Positions 1-14,600 of a stretch of 64,000 nucleotides of DNA are shown in pieces. The position numbers and the translations under genes are program-made. Source of the stretch: Hymenolepis diminuta. Taxonomy: Eukaryota > Platyhelminthes > Cestoda > Cyclophyllidea > Hymenolepididae. The notes beneath the pieces were generated by a model. It was not told the origin of the DNA. It did not search any database and worked only from the letters and a program-made list of their open reading frames with translations. The DNA lies in assembly GCA_900708905.1 (NCBI GenBank), contig CAADRB010000002.1, positions 1,073,841 through 1,137,840 on the forward strand. The letters run 5' to 3'. Within the stretch, counting starts at the first letter, position 1. Each line of letters starts with the position of its first letter.

Positions 1-199
1 AGTTTGAATTTGTGTTTAATTTGCTATTGCATATGATAATTTCGCGCTTTTAAACTTTGTAAACTTTTATACTAATCAATTTTCATAATTTTTCTATCTG
101 AATAATTGACACCATCCACAGAATGTATGGAAGGTACAAATAATGCTTAAAATTGTATTGAAAGCATATTTTTAGTGTTTAAAACCCCACTTTTAACAG

Positions 200-288
200 C
201 CAGTCAACCATTTATATCTAATAGTGCTGTTAAGTTGCTCAAAGATCTTTTTGATATGCAGACATATTTTATAAGTGGTGGGTTTTAG
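200..288 (+). CDS. Possible terminal exon of a plus-strand gene cut by the window edge
   Basis: After an acceptor CTTTTAACAG the frame reads SQPFISNSAVKLLKDLFDMQ and then TYFISGGF before a TAG at 286-288. Two AATAAA signals follow at 393-398 and 427-432, a sensible distance for a 3' untranslated region. The helix SAVKLLKDLFDM looks protein-like, but an open run of this length is common by chance here. I do not recognise the family. No other exon of the gene is visible in the first 200 bases. Confidence 0.25.
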
Positions 289-3200
289 GAAGAGTACGAT
301 TGTTTCTTTAACCCTGGTAAGTGACTTCATTAAATTGGAACCAGGTTATTTTTCTGCAGTCATTGTAGCGTTATTTTTGCTTTAGAATATAAAATAAATC
401 TATGATAATTTTAAAATGAATTTCCCAATAAATGTACTTTATTGATAGGTCACTTGATCAAAAAAATCACTAGCTAATGTTTGCATAGAAAGAACGATTC
501 GGAGATGATGATGTATAAAATTAAATATTGCCGGTACGAAATATAGAAAAAAAGCAAAACATAAAGATGTCGTTCTTGAAATGCTAAGATATCTATGTGT
601 CCGAGGTGCAATTTACACCTCTTTGTCCTTAAAATTTTCAGTTCTGTTTGGAATCAATTTTCAAGACAACTTGAGGCCGCTTTTACTTGTTTTCGTAAAT
701 GGAGATTTGAATCAGCTTGTTTCAAAATTCAGCCTTAATCTTTTGATGCCAAAAGAAAGCCAAATTGCGTAAGTGGTGGTGGTTGCACCACTTCCATCTT
801 CATTATAGGAAATCGCTTGGCTAGTATTAGCTCAGACTAGCCGTCTTGAAACTGGCTAATTCGTTCCTTTATTGTCAAGGTAAAAGTAATTATGAATAAT
901 TATAAATTATTATAAATTTATTATTATAAATTATTATAAAATAAATATAAAATATAAATATCAATTATTTGTTTTCTTCCCATTATTAGTGAAAACGTCT
1001 ATTCCTTAAGTTATTTAAGTAATCTCTTTTGAATTATGTTATACTGTACGTTGTCCTAATTATACGTTAATAATTTTTCAGTGTAACATCGAGAACTTGC
1101 AATTTTCCTTTACCTTCTGGTTGGGATATGGGCTTATAGATCATAAAATGAATATAAAAGCATAAATTAATCATTCGTGACTATCAGCAAATTAGGAGTA
1201 TGTCTTCTGGACTACATACAGTATGACTAAGTACTATTTCTAGCGGAGACGAATGCACAGCATGGGACTGATTTTAATCATGAAATGTAAATTGCATGAA
1301 ATACTTAACCCTATAGGAAAGGCTCAGTTGGAATTCACACAGTCACGTCTATTGGGGTCACTGCATGCATATATTATTGTATTTGGCATTTGACAAATGA
1401 ATTTCCTTTTCAAATTTCTTAAGTCTATTTCAGGATGAATTGGAGTTATTTTTTTAAAATGGGCATTAAAATCACTGATGAAAGTGGAATTTAATTTAAT
1501 TTAAATCAAATATCGAATTTATCGAAACACATTCACAATTGGTTCTTTGAAATTACAATTTTCCTCCTGTTATATTTACCGCTGCGAAATAGAATTTATA
1601 TAGTCATATAAATAGTCAATAAATACTAACTGAAGATATATAGCTTAGAATGTCTAAGGAGAATTTATTAAAAAATTATAATCTGATAAAGGATAACTGA
1701 TTTATAAAGGATACGATATTTATTTAACTTAATCAGAAAATTTTCAAATATTCTTTAATTAAAATCCTTAAATCCTTAAAATCCATAAATTTATTAATAT
1801 TATAATGTATTTTATAATTTATAATAACAATAACAATAGTAATTATTACATTATAATATATTATTATTTATCTTGCGTGAACTCAGCCTTGTAAATTCTG
1901 CTATGTAAACTGCATAAAATCAGATAAGATCTTGCAAATTTTTTGGTTAATGAAAAAGGGGTCAATTAAAGTAGCAAGAACAACCATCATTATTGAACAT
2001 TCGGTCAATAGGCACTAGACATCGTGAACAAGAATTTGATTGGTATGCCAGACAACAAATTTTAAAACTTGAGTATTGGTACATGAAGCACAAAACTGCC
2101 TATTTATTGAATAGTCCATAATCCGGATCCGAAAATTAAATTACTTAGCTCTCTTCACTATTTGATCCTAATCTCTTATCTTCAATTAAAATTTCCTAGT
2201 CGGAATTCAACTGCTTCTCACCATGAAAAATTTTAAATTCCTCTGCATTGCTATGGGTCATGATAAAAAATCGTGCTATTATTGTCTAATGTTTCATGAT
2301 CTAATGCGCCCAAGCCAGACTGAATAGCATGGAATTAGTGGCATATATCGATCAGTTTATCAGATTAATTTTGCACCTATTTACAATTTTTGGGCTGTCA
2401 ACACTTCCATTCTAATGAAATTTTACTAAATGTGATTGGTTTTTCAATAAAGTGCACCTATTATTTTGTTAAAGTTTTACTTGTTCATATATGTTGTAAA
2501 ATTTTATTAATAAGAAAACATTAGAACACAGAAGAGAGAAAAGATAAATAATTCAGATTTAAATATAACACAGGGATAGTATTAGCAATAGAAAGGGAAT
2601 CAAGAAATTTCGACTTAACTTGAACTCGGAAATTATCAAGATCCCTGTTTTTAATCGAAAATTCTTTATCTTATTGTCACATTCTTAGGAAAACACAGAT
2701 GACATAAGTTCATATGGCTTCGTGGTCATAATATTTTAGGCAGTCCTTAAGACATCCATCTATTCGACAAAGGAATCTACGGACCATCTTTGAGTTTGTG
2801 CCAATCGATTCGCCAGTGCCTTCTCATCCCCTTTCAAATAAAAAGAGAGTCCGCAAATAATATTTCTCTTTTTTTCGGTCACATTTCAGTTGATGTTGAT
2901 GTTTGAAAATACGCAAAATAGATTTCAATGCCATCAATTTCTCCTTTTCTTTCTTAATTGAACACATGTTTAGCAATTGTGTAAAGATTTGGAAAAAATA
3001 ACTAAATTAAAACAATAGCTTTGTATTAGGGCTCTATTTATTTATATAATGGCGTTATATGCACTGCATGAAATGGAACGACTTTATTAATGTACTTTTA
3101 GTTAATCATAAAAATGACATATTTTTTTGCATTAATGATCTATCGTCGAATAGTTTATTAGTCAGTGTTAATTTGTTTAATGCAAAACGTTTTAATTATA

Positions 3201-6200
3201 AGTTATCAAATCATTTATAACTCCGGTTAGTCAGTTTGTTAGTTAAATTTCCCAGTTATTCCGAGTTATTTTCACTGAAGGTTACGGAAATCAAACGTAT
3301 GATAATGGATTAGAGCAATCCATATAGGTTCCATAATGTAAGTAAAAATTAAACTGGCATTAAATTTTAGAAACGTTTTTGAAATCCTTTTATTTTATTG
3401 AAAAATGTTTGAAAATTTTGGCCTACAAATTCTAATAAAACAGTCACACAAATAATAGACGCCTCAGTTAATCCCTGGATGTGAATAAACACTTCATTCA
3501 AATTTTAAATTTTATGCACAAGGCAGTTATCTAAAGAAATTTAATTTCTACGTAAAGTTTAGCCAGGAATTTTGTTTATAATTAGACGCTAATTTATTAA
3601 ATCGATATGCAATTTGATTTTCCACAATGTCCAATGGGTATTTCACAAAATAGACTAAAAATGGATAATAAATATCATTAAATAAATTCAAAGTTTGGGA
3701 TTAATTGCCCGAAATTATATTATTTGAAGTATTCTGATTCAATGTTTGTCGAGACATTCGTTGGAGTCTGGCAGCATTGAGTTCATTTTTGGTATTGTGA
3801 AAAATAACCTTTAATTGATTGATCTCTAATGTGGGCCAACAAAATTAAACTGAATCTTGCCGCAATCTGTAGCAATGATGAAAAAAATTCGCCAGAAAGT
3901 CACCTGCAAAAATTAATATGTAATATAATTACGTAAGATTTAACTAATGCCATTTAAAAGGGAGGTTTCGCAAAATACTCATGATTCTCAAATTGAACGC
4001 TTGCGTTATCCCCTGAATCACGACCAAGGAAATTTTCCTATCAACCGCAATAAGATAATGAAGACAAATGCAAAAGATTCTCTTAAGATAAGATATGACT
4101 ACGAAGGTCAATATAAGGAAAAAACAGATGATGTTAACCCTCTTTTGTAGTTTACCATCATGTGTTATATATCCTATAACCTGAAAGTCTGTTAACGAAA
4201 TTTTGAATTTTGCATTCCAAGTATTTCAAATTCGTTCCTAAATTTTTTATTTGCAAAGCTACATTTTATTTTCTTCCCAAGCGTCGGCGTTCCAAGTCGA
4301 AGCAAATCTGACTAAAAAGATGTAGGTATATTTTTATCGTGGTGCTTGTTATTGCTATTGAGTTTTAGCTAATCGCCTGAAATTTTTTTTTGATTAAATT
4401 CACAGGATTTGCCTTTTCTAACTATAAATAAAAATTACGTTTCAATTCAGCGCAATAAATCCTGGCATAATTATTTAGACTCCTATAAATCGGTGCTTTA
4501 AATAAATTTTTATTTAAGCTTTGATTTACGTCAATTTTCATATCGAAATCATAGTATCATTGAATGATTCAACCCAATTTAAAAATGGTAAAAATAACGA
4601 AAATATTTTGTTTCCTCTTTCGAAGCATTTAAACAAGCATATTAAATTCACGTTAGAGAATTCCGAAATTAATATTCTTTTAAAAAAGTTTCAAGCTACA
4701 TTCCTAGGAGAAGAATTATGCACATACGGGTAAAATATTTTTTTCAAGATAGCTTTTTTTAAAATTACATCGATAATTCCATAAATGTCTTCCGAAAATG
4801 AAAAATAAGTTGGTATTAAGAGGGGTAAAGCTATGAGATTACTTTCCTCCTATACATTTTAAATGTTTATTGCTCTGTGACTTGAAAGTGATAGCAATGC
4901 TATAAACGAGTGTGTATATTAGTTTTAAACAGCGTCCATGAAAATAGCATTTTCCATGTGCATTCACTTAATGAAATGTCATTAAAGTTATAGTTCCAGA
5001 CTAATATGGAGCACAAATTAGTCTCTGTCATGAAAACTGAAAACAATGTATAACACAAAGGGAGTGTTCCGTAAAACTCTCAAAACGGGGAATGATTGGG
5101 TAACATAATTTAAAAATTGTAATGATGAGAAAGATGATGAAATCAACTTTGCAAGAAATTTAGAAGCTCTCCTTTTTTAAATTGTTGAACTTAAAAACAT
5201 AAGTTGGACATAAATAATATTAAACTTCCCAATCCGCACAATATTAATGCAGATGCAATTTAAAAAAAATTGATCTAAACCTGAATTGCCTTGTCTGAAT
5301 TTTTATTCCTGGGGATAACATCAATTTATTGAATACTATTAATTTATTCTATTATAATCACTTATGACTGTACTTTGCAAAATTAAATTATGGCGAAATA
5401 ATATTCATATCAAAGTAATAATGTCATGTTTATCTAAATACACAGGTTTTTACAAGAAGACACTGAAAAACAAATGTTAGGATTAGGATAATCAACACAG
5501 ACATCAGTTTCCTCCTCTTATTCACATAAGCAGTTCTACAAAAGAACTAAGGTGGATATAGATGGAGTTTCCAGATATTGCAGATATTGTTTACTCATAA
5601 CTTCGGATTAGACAAAATGAATTAATAACGGCGTTTACATGAATATTGATGGAAAGTTAAACATACTCCCCTTTGTTATTACATTATTAAACTCCATAGC
5701 AATAAAAGAAATTTTACGAATTTTTCATTTCAGAAGGGCAACTGAAGTTGAATAAGTAAAGTTATCAGAGGCTAATAGGAGGGTATCGAATAGAGAGCAT
5801 CGCAAGAGTAACTGCATACTTTTGAATTCCTGTTGTTGGATATTCGATAAATGGGCAGCTCACTGCTTCAGATTGCATAACTTTTTCCCTGAATTTTGGG
5901 TCACGTTCTTATTAACAATATGCAGTACCCATTGACCGGTTATTTAATTTTCATGGCCAACCTTGCCACTGAAATTCATTTCTTACTCCGAAGATCAAAA
6001 TATCTATATGATCTTAAACAGACTACATGGTTTTAACTTGGCAAGACCCACAAACCATAGTTCAAGCAAGGTGAAGTCTGATTCGTTCATGCCGTTTACT
6101 GAAATTATTATATACAACATAGTTCAGTCACAAATGTTTCCTCATAAAGATTGCAATATTATAAACAGTAAACACTAATTTTTATATATAATCTGTGATT

Positions 6201-8617
6201 TGAATGCAGATACTCTATAATTGTGCGCTTGAACAGAGCATAACTTTTAAAGTTGGTCAAAACAGTTAGTGAGTAATATTTATTTAAAGCTGGTTGCCGC
6301 TGACAAATTTGACAACCTGTACAATGGATATCTAGAGATATATTGGTGATGAAATAAAAAACTCAGATAAGCAGATATAATGAATTACTTAAGATCTAAA
6401 ACATATTCATTATTAATTTCTCTACATTGCAAAATAGAGTATGCTCAAGAGAATATTAAGTGCTGTGAGCAGCACAAATAGGATACTTAAAGGTAGAGAA
6501 AGTAAAGGGGTTAGCGAACTCATTATGTCTGGCGTTTAGAATTCTGCTAATTCAAAGTAGTACTAATCTAGTTAGTAACTTCGTTTTAAGAACTTCAAGA
6601 AACTAATGAGAAAGTGAAAACACGTGTATAGTGAACAGTTATAAATGAGTGAGAATAAAAAGAGGAGGGGGTAGGAAGGCAAACAAGGATGGAAAGGAGG
6701 TGATGTCAGTATTGAGCAAGGACAATCTAAGTTATAGAAAAAAGGTGAAATGAGTATGATAAGGGAGTTGGCAATTCGGTGTTCTTTTTCATTAATGAGA
6801 AAATAAAAATTTGGGCATGGTTTAAATTACTGTTTGCAGGTACTGAAATTTTTTTAAAATTAATGTTAATTTTGTTGGTCCTGAAATAAAGTGCAAGAAT
6901 TTATAATAAAATATCTGAAATGAAAAGTATTTCCATTGCATTATTGACAATTTGAGTTAGAGGTAGATGTAGGAAGGTGAAAATCGATTATGGATGTAAG
7001 TCGGATATATAAAATTGATTGTATTTCACATTTAAAACCTTTACCGAGGCTATACAGTATTAAATTAATCATATCTATCAAATAATACCATTGCGCAATC
7101 TGCTTACAATCAAGAAGCATTTTTTAACTTTTAAAGAAGAAATAACCAGAAATGGCAGGACTGGCCATAACAATTAAGCTAATGATCAATAAGTAATGGA
7201 GCATTTGAGGAAAGATTAGATTAGTAATCCAGAGAGCAGATTAAGAAATACGAATTTCGTAACGTCAAGCGGTGAACTCTTCATTAAGTGGATAATCGAA
7301 AAATCAAATGAAGCAATCGAGGATGCTATTTTTACACTCCATTTTCCTTATCCCATATTAAACTTTTTCCCGCAATGGAAAATTGCACAATTTTTCTGTA
7401 CCACTGTGGGTTACAATAATATTGTTACTTTTCATAATAAATGTAATTGTTTAATCACAACATTAACATTATTTTATCAATTTTATCAAGTACCCGACAA
7501 AATAGTTTAATTTAAATAAAAAAAGATTTTTCAATAACGCTGGATAAGAAACTTCCAAATAGTAATTATTGTGTGAGAACGAGGAATATATTGAGCAACA
7601 TAAAATAATTCATCCCCTGCGTTCTTTTTTGTATCCAGCATTTCTCAGGTATAAACGTAATGTAACAAGTTGCACAAACATGCAATACACTTGAGAATTG
7701 CGTTCACACAACAGTAAATTATTTATTAAGATGCAGATGGTGTTTAAATAATTGTGAATGGCCATAAAATCTTTTATACATTAATGTATGTATTCGTTTT
7801 TGTATGATGCCTTGTTAGATGCTCGACTGAATTCCATTATAACTTAATTAAAAATACAAATTTTATTTTAACTGAAATAGACTACTTAATTATCTCCTTG
7901 CATGTTGGAGTAGAGCATGCTTGGGGCAAATTCGCAGTCGATTTGATAAAAAAAATATTATAGAAAAAACAGGCTTTAAATTATTCGAAAATAGGATTAA
8001 TATATCAAAAGTAAAGTAACGGAAAACACAAGTTTATCTAATGCGAGCCATGTCTCTTTTAACAGTGCTCGCATCACCACAAAAGTTGATTTGCTTAAAT
8101 GCATTTAATATATCGGTATTTATATATGCATGTATATGTAACTCAAAGCGTTGATCTTGTTCTTCATTTGAAAAGTTTTCGTTTTAATTTGTTATATGCA
8201 GGTTAAGGTAATATCAGAAGGAAGTATAATTGACAAATGTTGTCAATATCAGTATTCATTCGATTGCTCAAATAGACATAAATTTAAAAAAAAACTGCCA
8301 GACTATTAAACTAAACATGAATTTTTCGCTTATGTAAATTGACCAGTTAGTATATAATAAAAAACCGACAAGCAAAGTTGAAAGCCGCAGAGTTCTCATA
8401 TTTTTTTAGATAATAAATTCTTGCAGTTGTCACAAAGTTGCTCATTCACACATCGCTTCTAATAGCTAGACAGTTATTTGGAACAAGGCGACATTAATTT
8501 GGGAAATTTTTTTATCTCCAGACTACAACATTAACAAAGCAGTTTGTATTCATACATAAAGGCATTACTTAACCAACAAAGTGGTCCACCTTTCTCAGAG
8601 TCTGAGCCAACTGCAGC
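289..8617. other. A+T-rich DNA without recognisable genes
   Basis: Both strands were read. Open frames at 581-772, 3947-4150, 4521-4733 and 5963-6178 are of chance length, lack splice partners and resemble no family known to me. Simple A/T repeats occur near 890-960 and 1790-1870. Confidence 0.6.
890..962. repeat. A/T-only degenerate tandem repeat
   Basis: The stretch is almost pure A and T and repeats a TTATTATAAA-like unit several times. Replication slippage is the usual origin of such tracts. Confidence 0.7.
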
Positions 8618-8667
8618 CTAGCGATATCTAGTAGAAATGTTCATCCCACCAGCATAAATTGCACTTC
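8618..8667 (-). CDS. Exon 14, candidate last coding exon, residues 603-618
   Basis: The exon reads GSAIYAGGMNISTRYR and a TAG stop at 8618-8620. It was chosen because its acceptor (TTTTAAAGCTAG) gives the phase needed after exon 13 and the segment is less A+T-rich than its surroundings. No canonical AATAAA lies within about 500 nt downstream; an ATTAAA is at 8104-8109. Another terminal exon is possible. Confidence 0.35.
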
Positions 8668-11600
8668 CTAGCTTTAAAACAGACCTTTACAAAAGTATAT
8701 ATGCATTAGCTCAATATTAAAATAAAAATATACCATTTTAAATATTTTAAACCTATCAGTTCACACAAGCCAAGAAAATATCGGTGAATTTTGTCTGTTT
8801 TTTGACATTGTTTTGTAATACATTTAAAAAATGTATGCGTATATTTTATTCTTCATGTGTTACTGAAAACTGAAGGTAACTTATCAATATTTTGATTAAT
8901 TAATAAACCGCAAAATTATCATATAAAACGAGAGCATTTTGATTTAATCAACTTTTAAATGTTTTTATTTTTTAAAGCGGCATAATGAAGGCTCAATTTT
9001 TGTCTCAAATTTTACATATTGAGGGAAACAGTTTTGCTTAGCACCTAATCATGTAAATTAAAAGAGACCAAAGCTGATTGAAAATCTTTTAATCCCCTTA
9101 ATCCCGGATAACCGGAATTTGTCCCATAAAAATTCGAGATCGCTTAAATAAACTCGAAAAATTCCAAGACATCAATTATTTAGCACATAAGTTGTAAATA
9201 TTTTGAATGGAATTTTCATATCGACATTTATTATTTTTATCTTTACTAGCCATTAAACATTGTGGAATCTTAGAGTCACTTATTTATGTTCCTGAGCTAA
9301 TTTCTGTAAATTTTATGCAAATATTGATTACAATTTTGTAAAAACTTGAGTATATTCGCTTTCTACTAAAATTAGAGATATTCTTAATTACTTTATAAAT
9401 CTAATACATCCCCTTATTAGAAAAATTTCCAAGGCATCATTTTATCAAATTAAGAGCCACTTTATTCCATCATATCAGAGTCATTTAAGACGAATTGGGA
9501 CTTGTTAATTCCAAGCAAAGTCGATATAACATCCACAGCTTCATAATTTTCTAATTTGAGCAAAGAATTACACAGCAAATGTAATGTTTCAACAATAAGG
9601 CTCATGGATATGTCTAAATTTCTGTTATTTAAAGCTGGTGATTGTTATTGTTGAATACTTGATGTTTTATTTTTACTGCAATTGAAATTCATTTAAAATA
9701 ACTTTTTGAAAAAATTTTGTTCCTATTTTCTAAATTATTTTATGACATTATTAACCTATATTCCATAAATATCTCCACTTGAGTCAGCTTAATTTAACTA
9801 TTCGGTTCATCACCAGAGACGTTGTGCCACCCGATGCTCTTCACTTACCGAATTTGCTTTTCCTAACTAATGGAGAGTTTGCTTCCATCTGGCCCAGTAA
9901 GTTTACTTCCATCCTAAAGTACAGCTACTCACTCTATAGACCTCTAATTACACTCTGACGCACTCATCTAACGTCGCGACACCACTCACCCAAATGCTCC
10001 AAGCGTTCTCTTTGCCTTTAAATCATTCTCCAATCATTAAACTCTTTTTTCTCTTCCTTATTATGAAGGTCGATATATAAGCAAAAAACTCTTCAGTCGT
10101 TTTGATAACCCTTACAAATACCCTTTTCAACAAGTGCTTGGTAGCTTAATGGATTTAGCAAATTATAATCGGCGTTTGAAAGAGGAGATTAACAGCTCAC
10201 GACAGCAAATAAGGCTTATTGAATAACCAAATCTTCTGGATACTTGATGTTAAAATCAAACTACATTGCACCGGATCACGTTGAGCAGAGTTCGCTCAAT
10301 GTTAATTTTAGCAGTAATTCATTTTCATTTTAATTATTTAGGATTTGAGGGTCATTATATATTTCTGTTATTATTGCCAGCAATAATGCATTTTTTTCCA
10401 TTTTTAGTTGTGAAAAGCAACTGAAAGCCATAAAAAGAAATTCCAGAAAATAATAAAGGAGAGGAGATCTGAGGGGAGCTAAAAGTAAACGCCGAGTTGT
10501 CAAAGTGTATCACTTCGGATTTGGGTCGTACAGTATTCAGTAAACGGAGTACCTCACGTTTTTAACTTCAAATTTCATGGTTGACCCCTTGGATTGGAGC
10601 AAGCGCTTACTTGTGATGTTCAGTGGTTACTGACAAATATGTTTTAAACAAGTGAGGTCGATCTTGTTGCTCTATTTCTTTATTTTCTCTCAGTGGTTGA
10701 GAAGGCAAAATGATTTTAATGATATTCAACAGCTTATGGTTTTAAAAGAGCAGAGATAAAATTGCTAAGCATTTTGAGTTAGCAGAGGTCCCTAAGCTGA
10801 GTTATTAAATATCTTCAATTATTTCAATTTGTCACGTATTTTGTAATTCTTTGCATTTGCCGAAAAAACTGGTAATTGAGGAAAGTAAATAAAATTGCTT
10901 TGATAGTCCCCAAACAAATTTCATTAAGACCACCCCAATCTTACGTTTGATATATAGTTACAATAAGTGTCGTACTCTGACTTTTTTCGAGAAAAGTAGA
11001 TGATAATATAAAAATATGACCCATTAGTCAGCTGATACGCTTTATCTAAATATGTAAAAACACAGAATAAGATAAGTTATATTTTCTTCTTTTCTATTGG
11101 ATGCAAATTTGTACAGATATTCTGTAAATTGTAAGCAGAGTGATTGACATATGTGATGCGTGTTATGCTTTCTTTCCGCTGAAAAAAGGGATCTTTAAAA
11201 AAGAAAAAATGAATATAAATGCTAAGTGGTCATTGTTTAAGATTAAGCAATACAAATACAATATTATATAAATAAATATAAATATAAAGACAAAAGTCTT
11301 TTATTGGCTCACGTTTTGCATGTTCAATGCATTTTCACTGGCTCTTCTAATATTGGGGATCACATCGAGTATATTGAGTTTTGATTGGATAGAGAATGGT
11401 TCCTAAAAAAGTACGTAAGCAAACATTGCATTAATAAATTACAATTCTTTGAAAAAAACACTTCGCATCCAGTAAATAGTACGCTTCTAGCCCCTCCAAC
11501 GTTTAGAAATATGCCTGCAAGTTTACTTCGTCTTCTCTACAACAGGCACATAGTTTACTGGGTTGTTCAAAACATTCTGACTAATGAAATCCACTTTAAG

Positions 11601-14600
11601 TAAAAAGTTCTCAAAATTACATTGATCTCGGCAATAGTACAATGTGATTTTCGTTTAGTGAAAGACAAATTTAAATTACAGTTAGTACTTTCGTTATATT
11701 TTGCCTCTATTTACCTTATGATGAAGGATTTGTTAATTCATTCATCTTTATCGTATTCTACTTCACTTTACTAATTCTGATCAATAAATCTGCGTAAATA
11801 GGAAAAAAAAGAAATGTCTGATTACTTTTGGAAATCTTTAAATGAAAAAATAATCTTAATGTAATATTGTAGCTTTCCGCGAGTGATAAAAAGAGTAGAA
11901 AATTGAAATTGAGCTTAGAAATTTATTCTTCCAAAATCTGCAATATTATACGACTCAAACTGAAGTCGATTTAATAAAGTGATTGTCAGCACGCTATGAT
12001 AGAGACAATCAGATAGGAGTATTTTGAGTCTAACTTGAAAATAACCGTCAACACCAGTTGATAATTTTCTCGAAAAATGGATCTCTGAATTCCATAAAAA
12101 CTAAGGGGTATATTATTTTGACACAACTTTAAGCATCATGAAAATCTTCCGAGGAAAGTATAACGCGCATTTTCCATCATCTGTATTGATCAATACCATC
12201 TGACAATTTAATCACTGAATAAGTGCTGATAGACTTCAAACTAGTTGGCATTAACAAAAATAGTAGTCCACTTACCATATATTCAATGAGTTTCCTTCAA
12301 CAACCTTTGAGAAATTACCAAATCACTGCAACATATATTCTTTTAAGCTAAATGTTGAAGAATCTCTCCATCTTTTATCCGAATTTTACTTTGAGTCAGA
12401 ATGTCCAAATATTATAAACCATGCAACTTTCATAAATACATGGATTAGTATTTTTATTACCGAATTCGCATTTAGTAAAAATTGGCAAAGTAACTCTTCG
12501 TGTTAAACATCGTTAACAATATATAGAAAAATCTAACCATTAAAATCGTTACGAAATTAAAACTTACCGGAGATTTCTTGGGGCTATTAATATTTATCTG
12601 TGTAGACGTTATTTGCTGTGTCTGCGATTGCATAGGATTAAATATTTCCACAGCCGAACGAAGGTCAATTGCTGACCTTCGTCGATTTTTGTCTGGTAGA
12701 CCAAAGGGGCCCTCACAGACTGACACAGTAAGAAGATTTGAGCTACTGAGAATGTTTTGTGAGGAAGTAGAATTCTTAAGTGCATCACTCGAAATATTAG
12801 AAGTGGATCGTGGTCTTTGGGGTAACAAAATGTATTCAGCATTATTGCTACTGCTACTTGGAATTCGAGAGGTGCTATCGGAAGTTTCCTCTAGCACAAA
12901 TCGAGGTCGAGGGTCCGAATTATTACTATCATTTTGCTGTCCTTTTAACTGAAATAAAAATAATTACACTTAAGATATCACGTTGTAATGTTAATTGGTC
13001 ATACATATAAACAATTTTGAATTTCAACCGTTTTAGCAATTATTTGAAGAAATATAGTACTCTGGCACCTATGTGATGAGAGATCTATATTGTACTCTTT
13101 CTCCATAGCCACTTTGACCATTGTAATTCGTCATTTCCATCAATAAAAGAAGTTACGATATCTTGCAACTCCAAACGTTGAACACTACTTCAACGATTCC
13201 GGTCATTTTTCCACAAAGCGTGATTATTTGACAACCGCCATTAATAAACAATTTTGAAACTGCATCTACTTGTCTTCATTAATGATTTCACATTGTGAGG
13301 AATAGCTTATCTTCGTTCAAATAAACATGCATATATTTGCATATCAAGGTTATTCCAAATGTAGCACCGCCCTTTATATGGTAGAGTGTAAACTAAGTAG
13401 TTCAGAATGGCAAATGAAACAAAATTATTGAATTAAATCTAATTAATTTATTAAAATCTTACCGGAAGAATTATGTTCCCACTGCCACGTCTTTGAATAC
13501 ATCTTGGAGCGTTAGTATATGAAGTACCTATAATTTTATAAAACGAGTGTAAACAATATACCAAATGAAGTATCATTTTATTAATATATAATATACATTA
13601 ATGTATTAATAAATAAAAATATTATTAATTTTAATTATTTTCTAATATTGTTTAATGTATATTTTTACAAGGGTGACAATAAATGAGAATACATAAACTG
13701 GTAGTTAATATAACTATTGTTTTTAAAAACTCTCCAAAGTTTACTATTTCAAGATTAAAACGTCAGATTCATTGTTGAACAATGGTTGTACCTTAAAAAC
13801 CCATTAATTTTTTGAGCTGCCAGCCCTGTCTTCAAAGGCGAATTGCCAAAAGTGTCAACTGATACCAGGTGCCTCATAATCAACCAATGGCGATTCACTC
13901 TTATGATAATTTAAAATATTTTTTTTAAATATATGAGACATTTTTAGAACAACTTAGAGAATTCTATAAAATAGGTTTAAAATATTTTAGTCAATTTATT
14001 AACATATCGATTAACACGATATTCAGATTATATTATAATTATAAAGCATTATATTAGTACCAGTCAGGAAAAGAAATCCTCCACACCAATTACATAGAAG
14101 AGGAACATAAGTGTAAGGTTTCATTGGAATTAAAGAAGAGTCTTGGATTGGCCCATCCAGATTTTGTATTTTGTACTGTTAACATATTACTTTTAGTATT
14201 ATATTATCAAATCATGTAAATGATGAGTATTTGAAAATGTTTGTTCATTGATAGTTATAAGAATGAAATAGTCTACAGGGATATTATAAATAATTCTATT
14301 TGTCGATCAATTACACTTTCTATTTACAATAATACTGCAGTTTTAAATATTAAAATTTTAGCAGTAACTGAAATTGAGGCTTCTAGTAAATAAAGGTCCG
14401 AAAATTGGTTTAAAGGGAATAAATCCTCAATAAATGCGCATTTTCATGAACGCTTACTTTCTCTTGGATCATTATCGCCACTGGTACTTCTAAAAAAGCA
14501 AAAAAATAAATATGAATACTTTTTTATTATATGTCTCATGCTACCTCAAAATTTTTTAATTTCTATTTCTGATTTGTAAACTATCGACTTATGACAATAA

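Noticed and set aside
288..385. Alternative small exons around the GTAAGT at 317 with a 43-base intron
   Set aside because: The pieces are only about 28 and 25 nt and the intron would be very short; the continuous frame ending at 288 is simpler.
12578..12952. 124-codon plus-strand open frame
   Set aside because: It is antisense to exon 11, whose phase and splice sites fit the minus-strand gene. The antisense reading is a by-product of Ser/Asn-rich codons.
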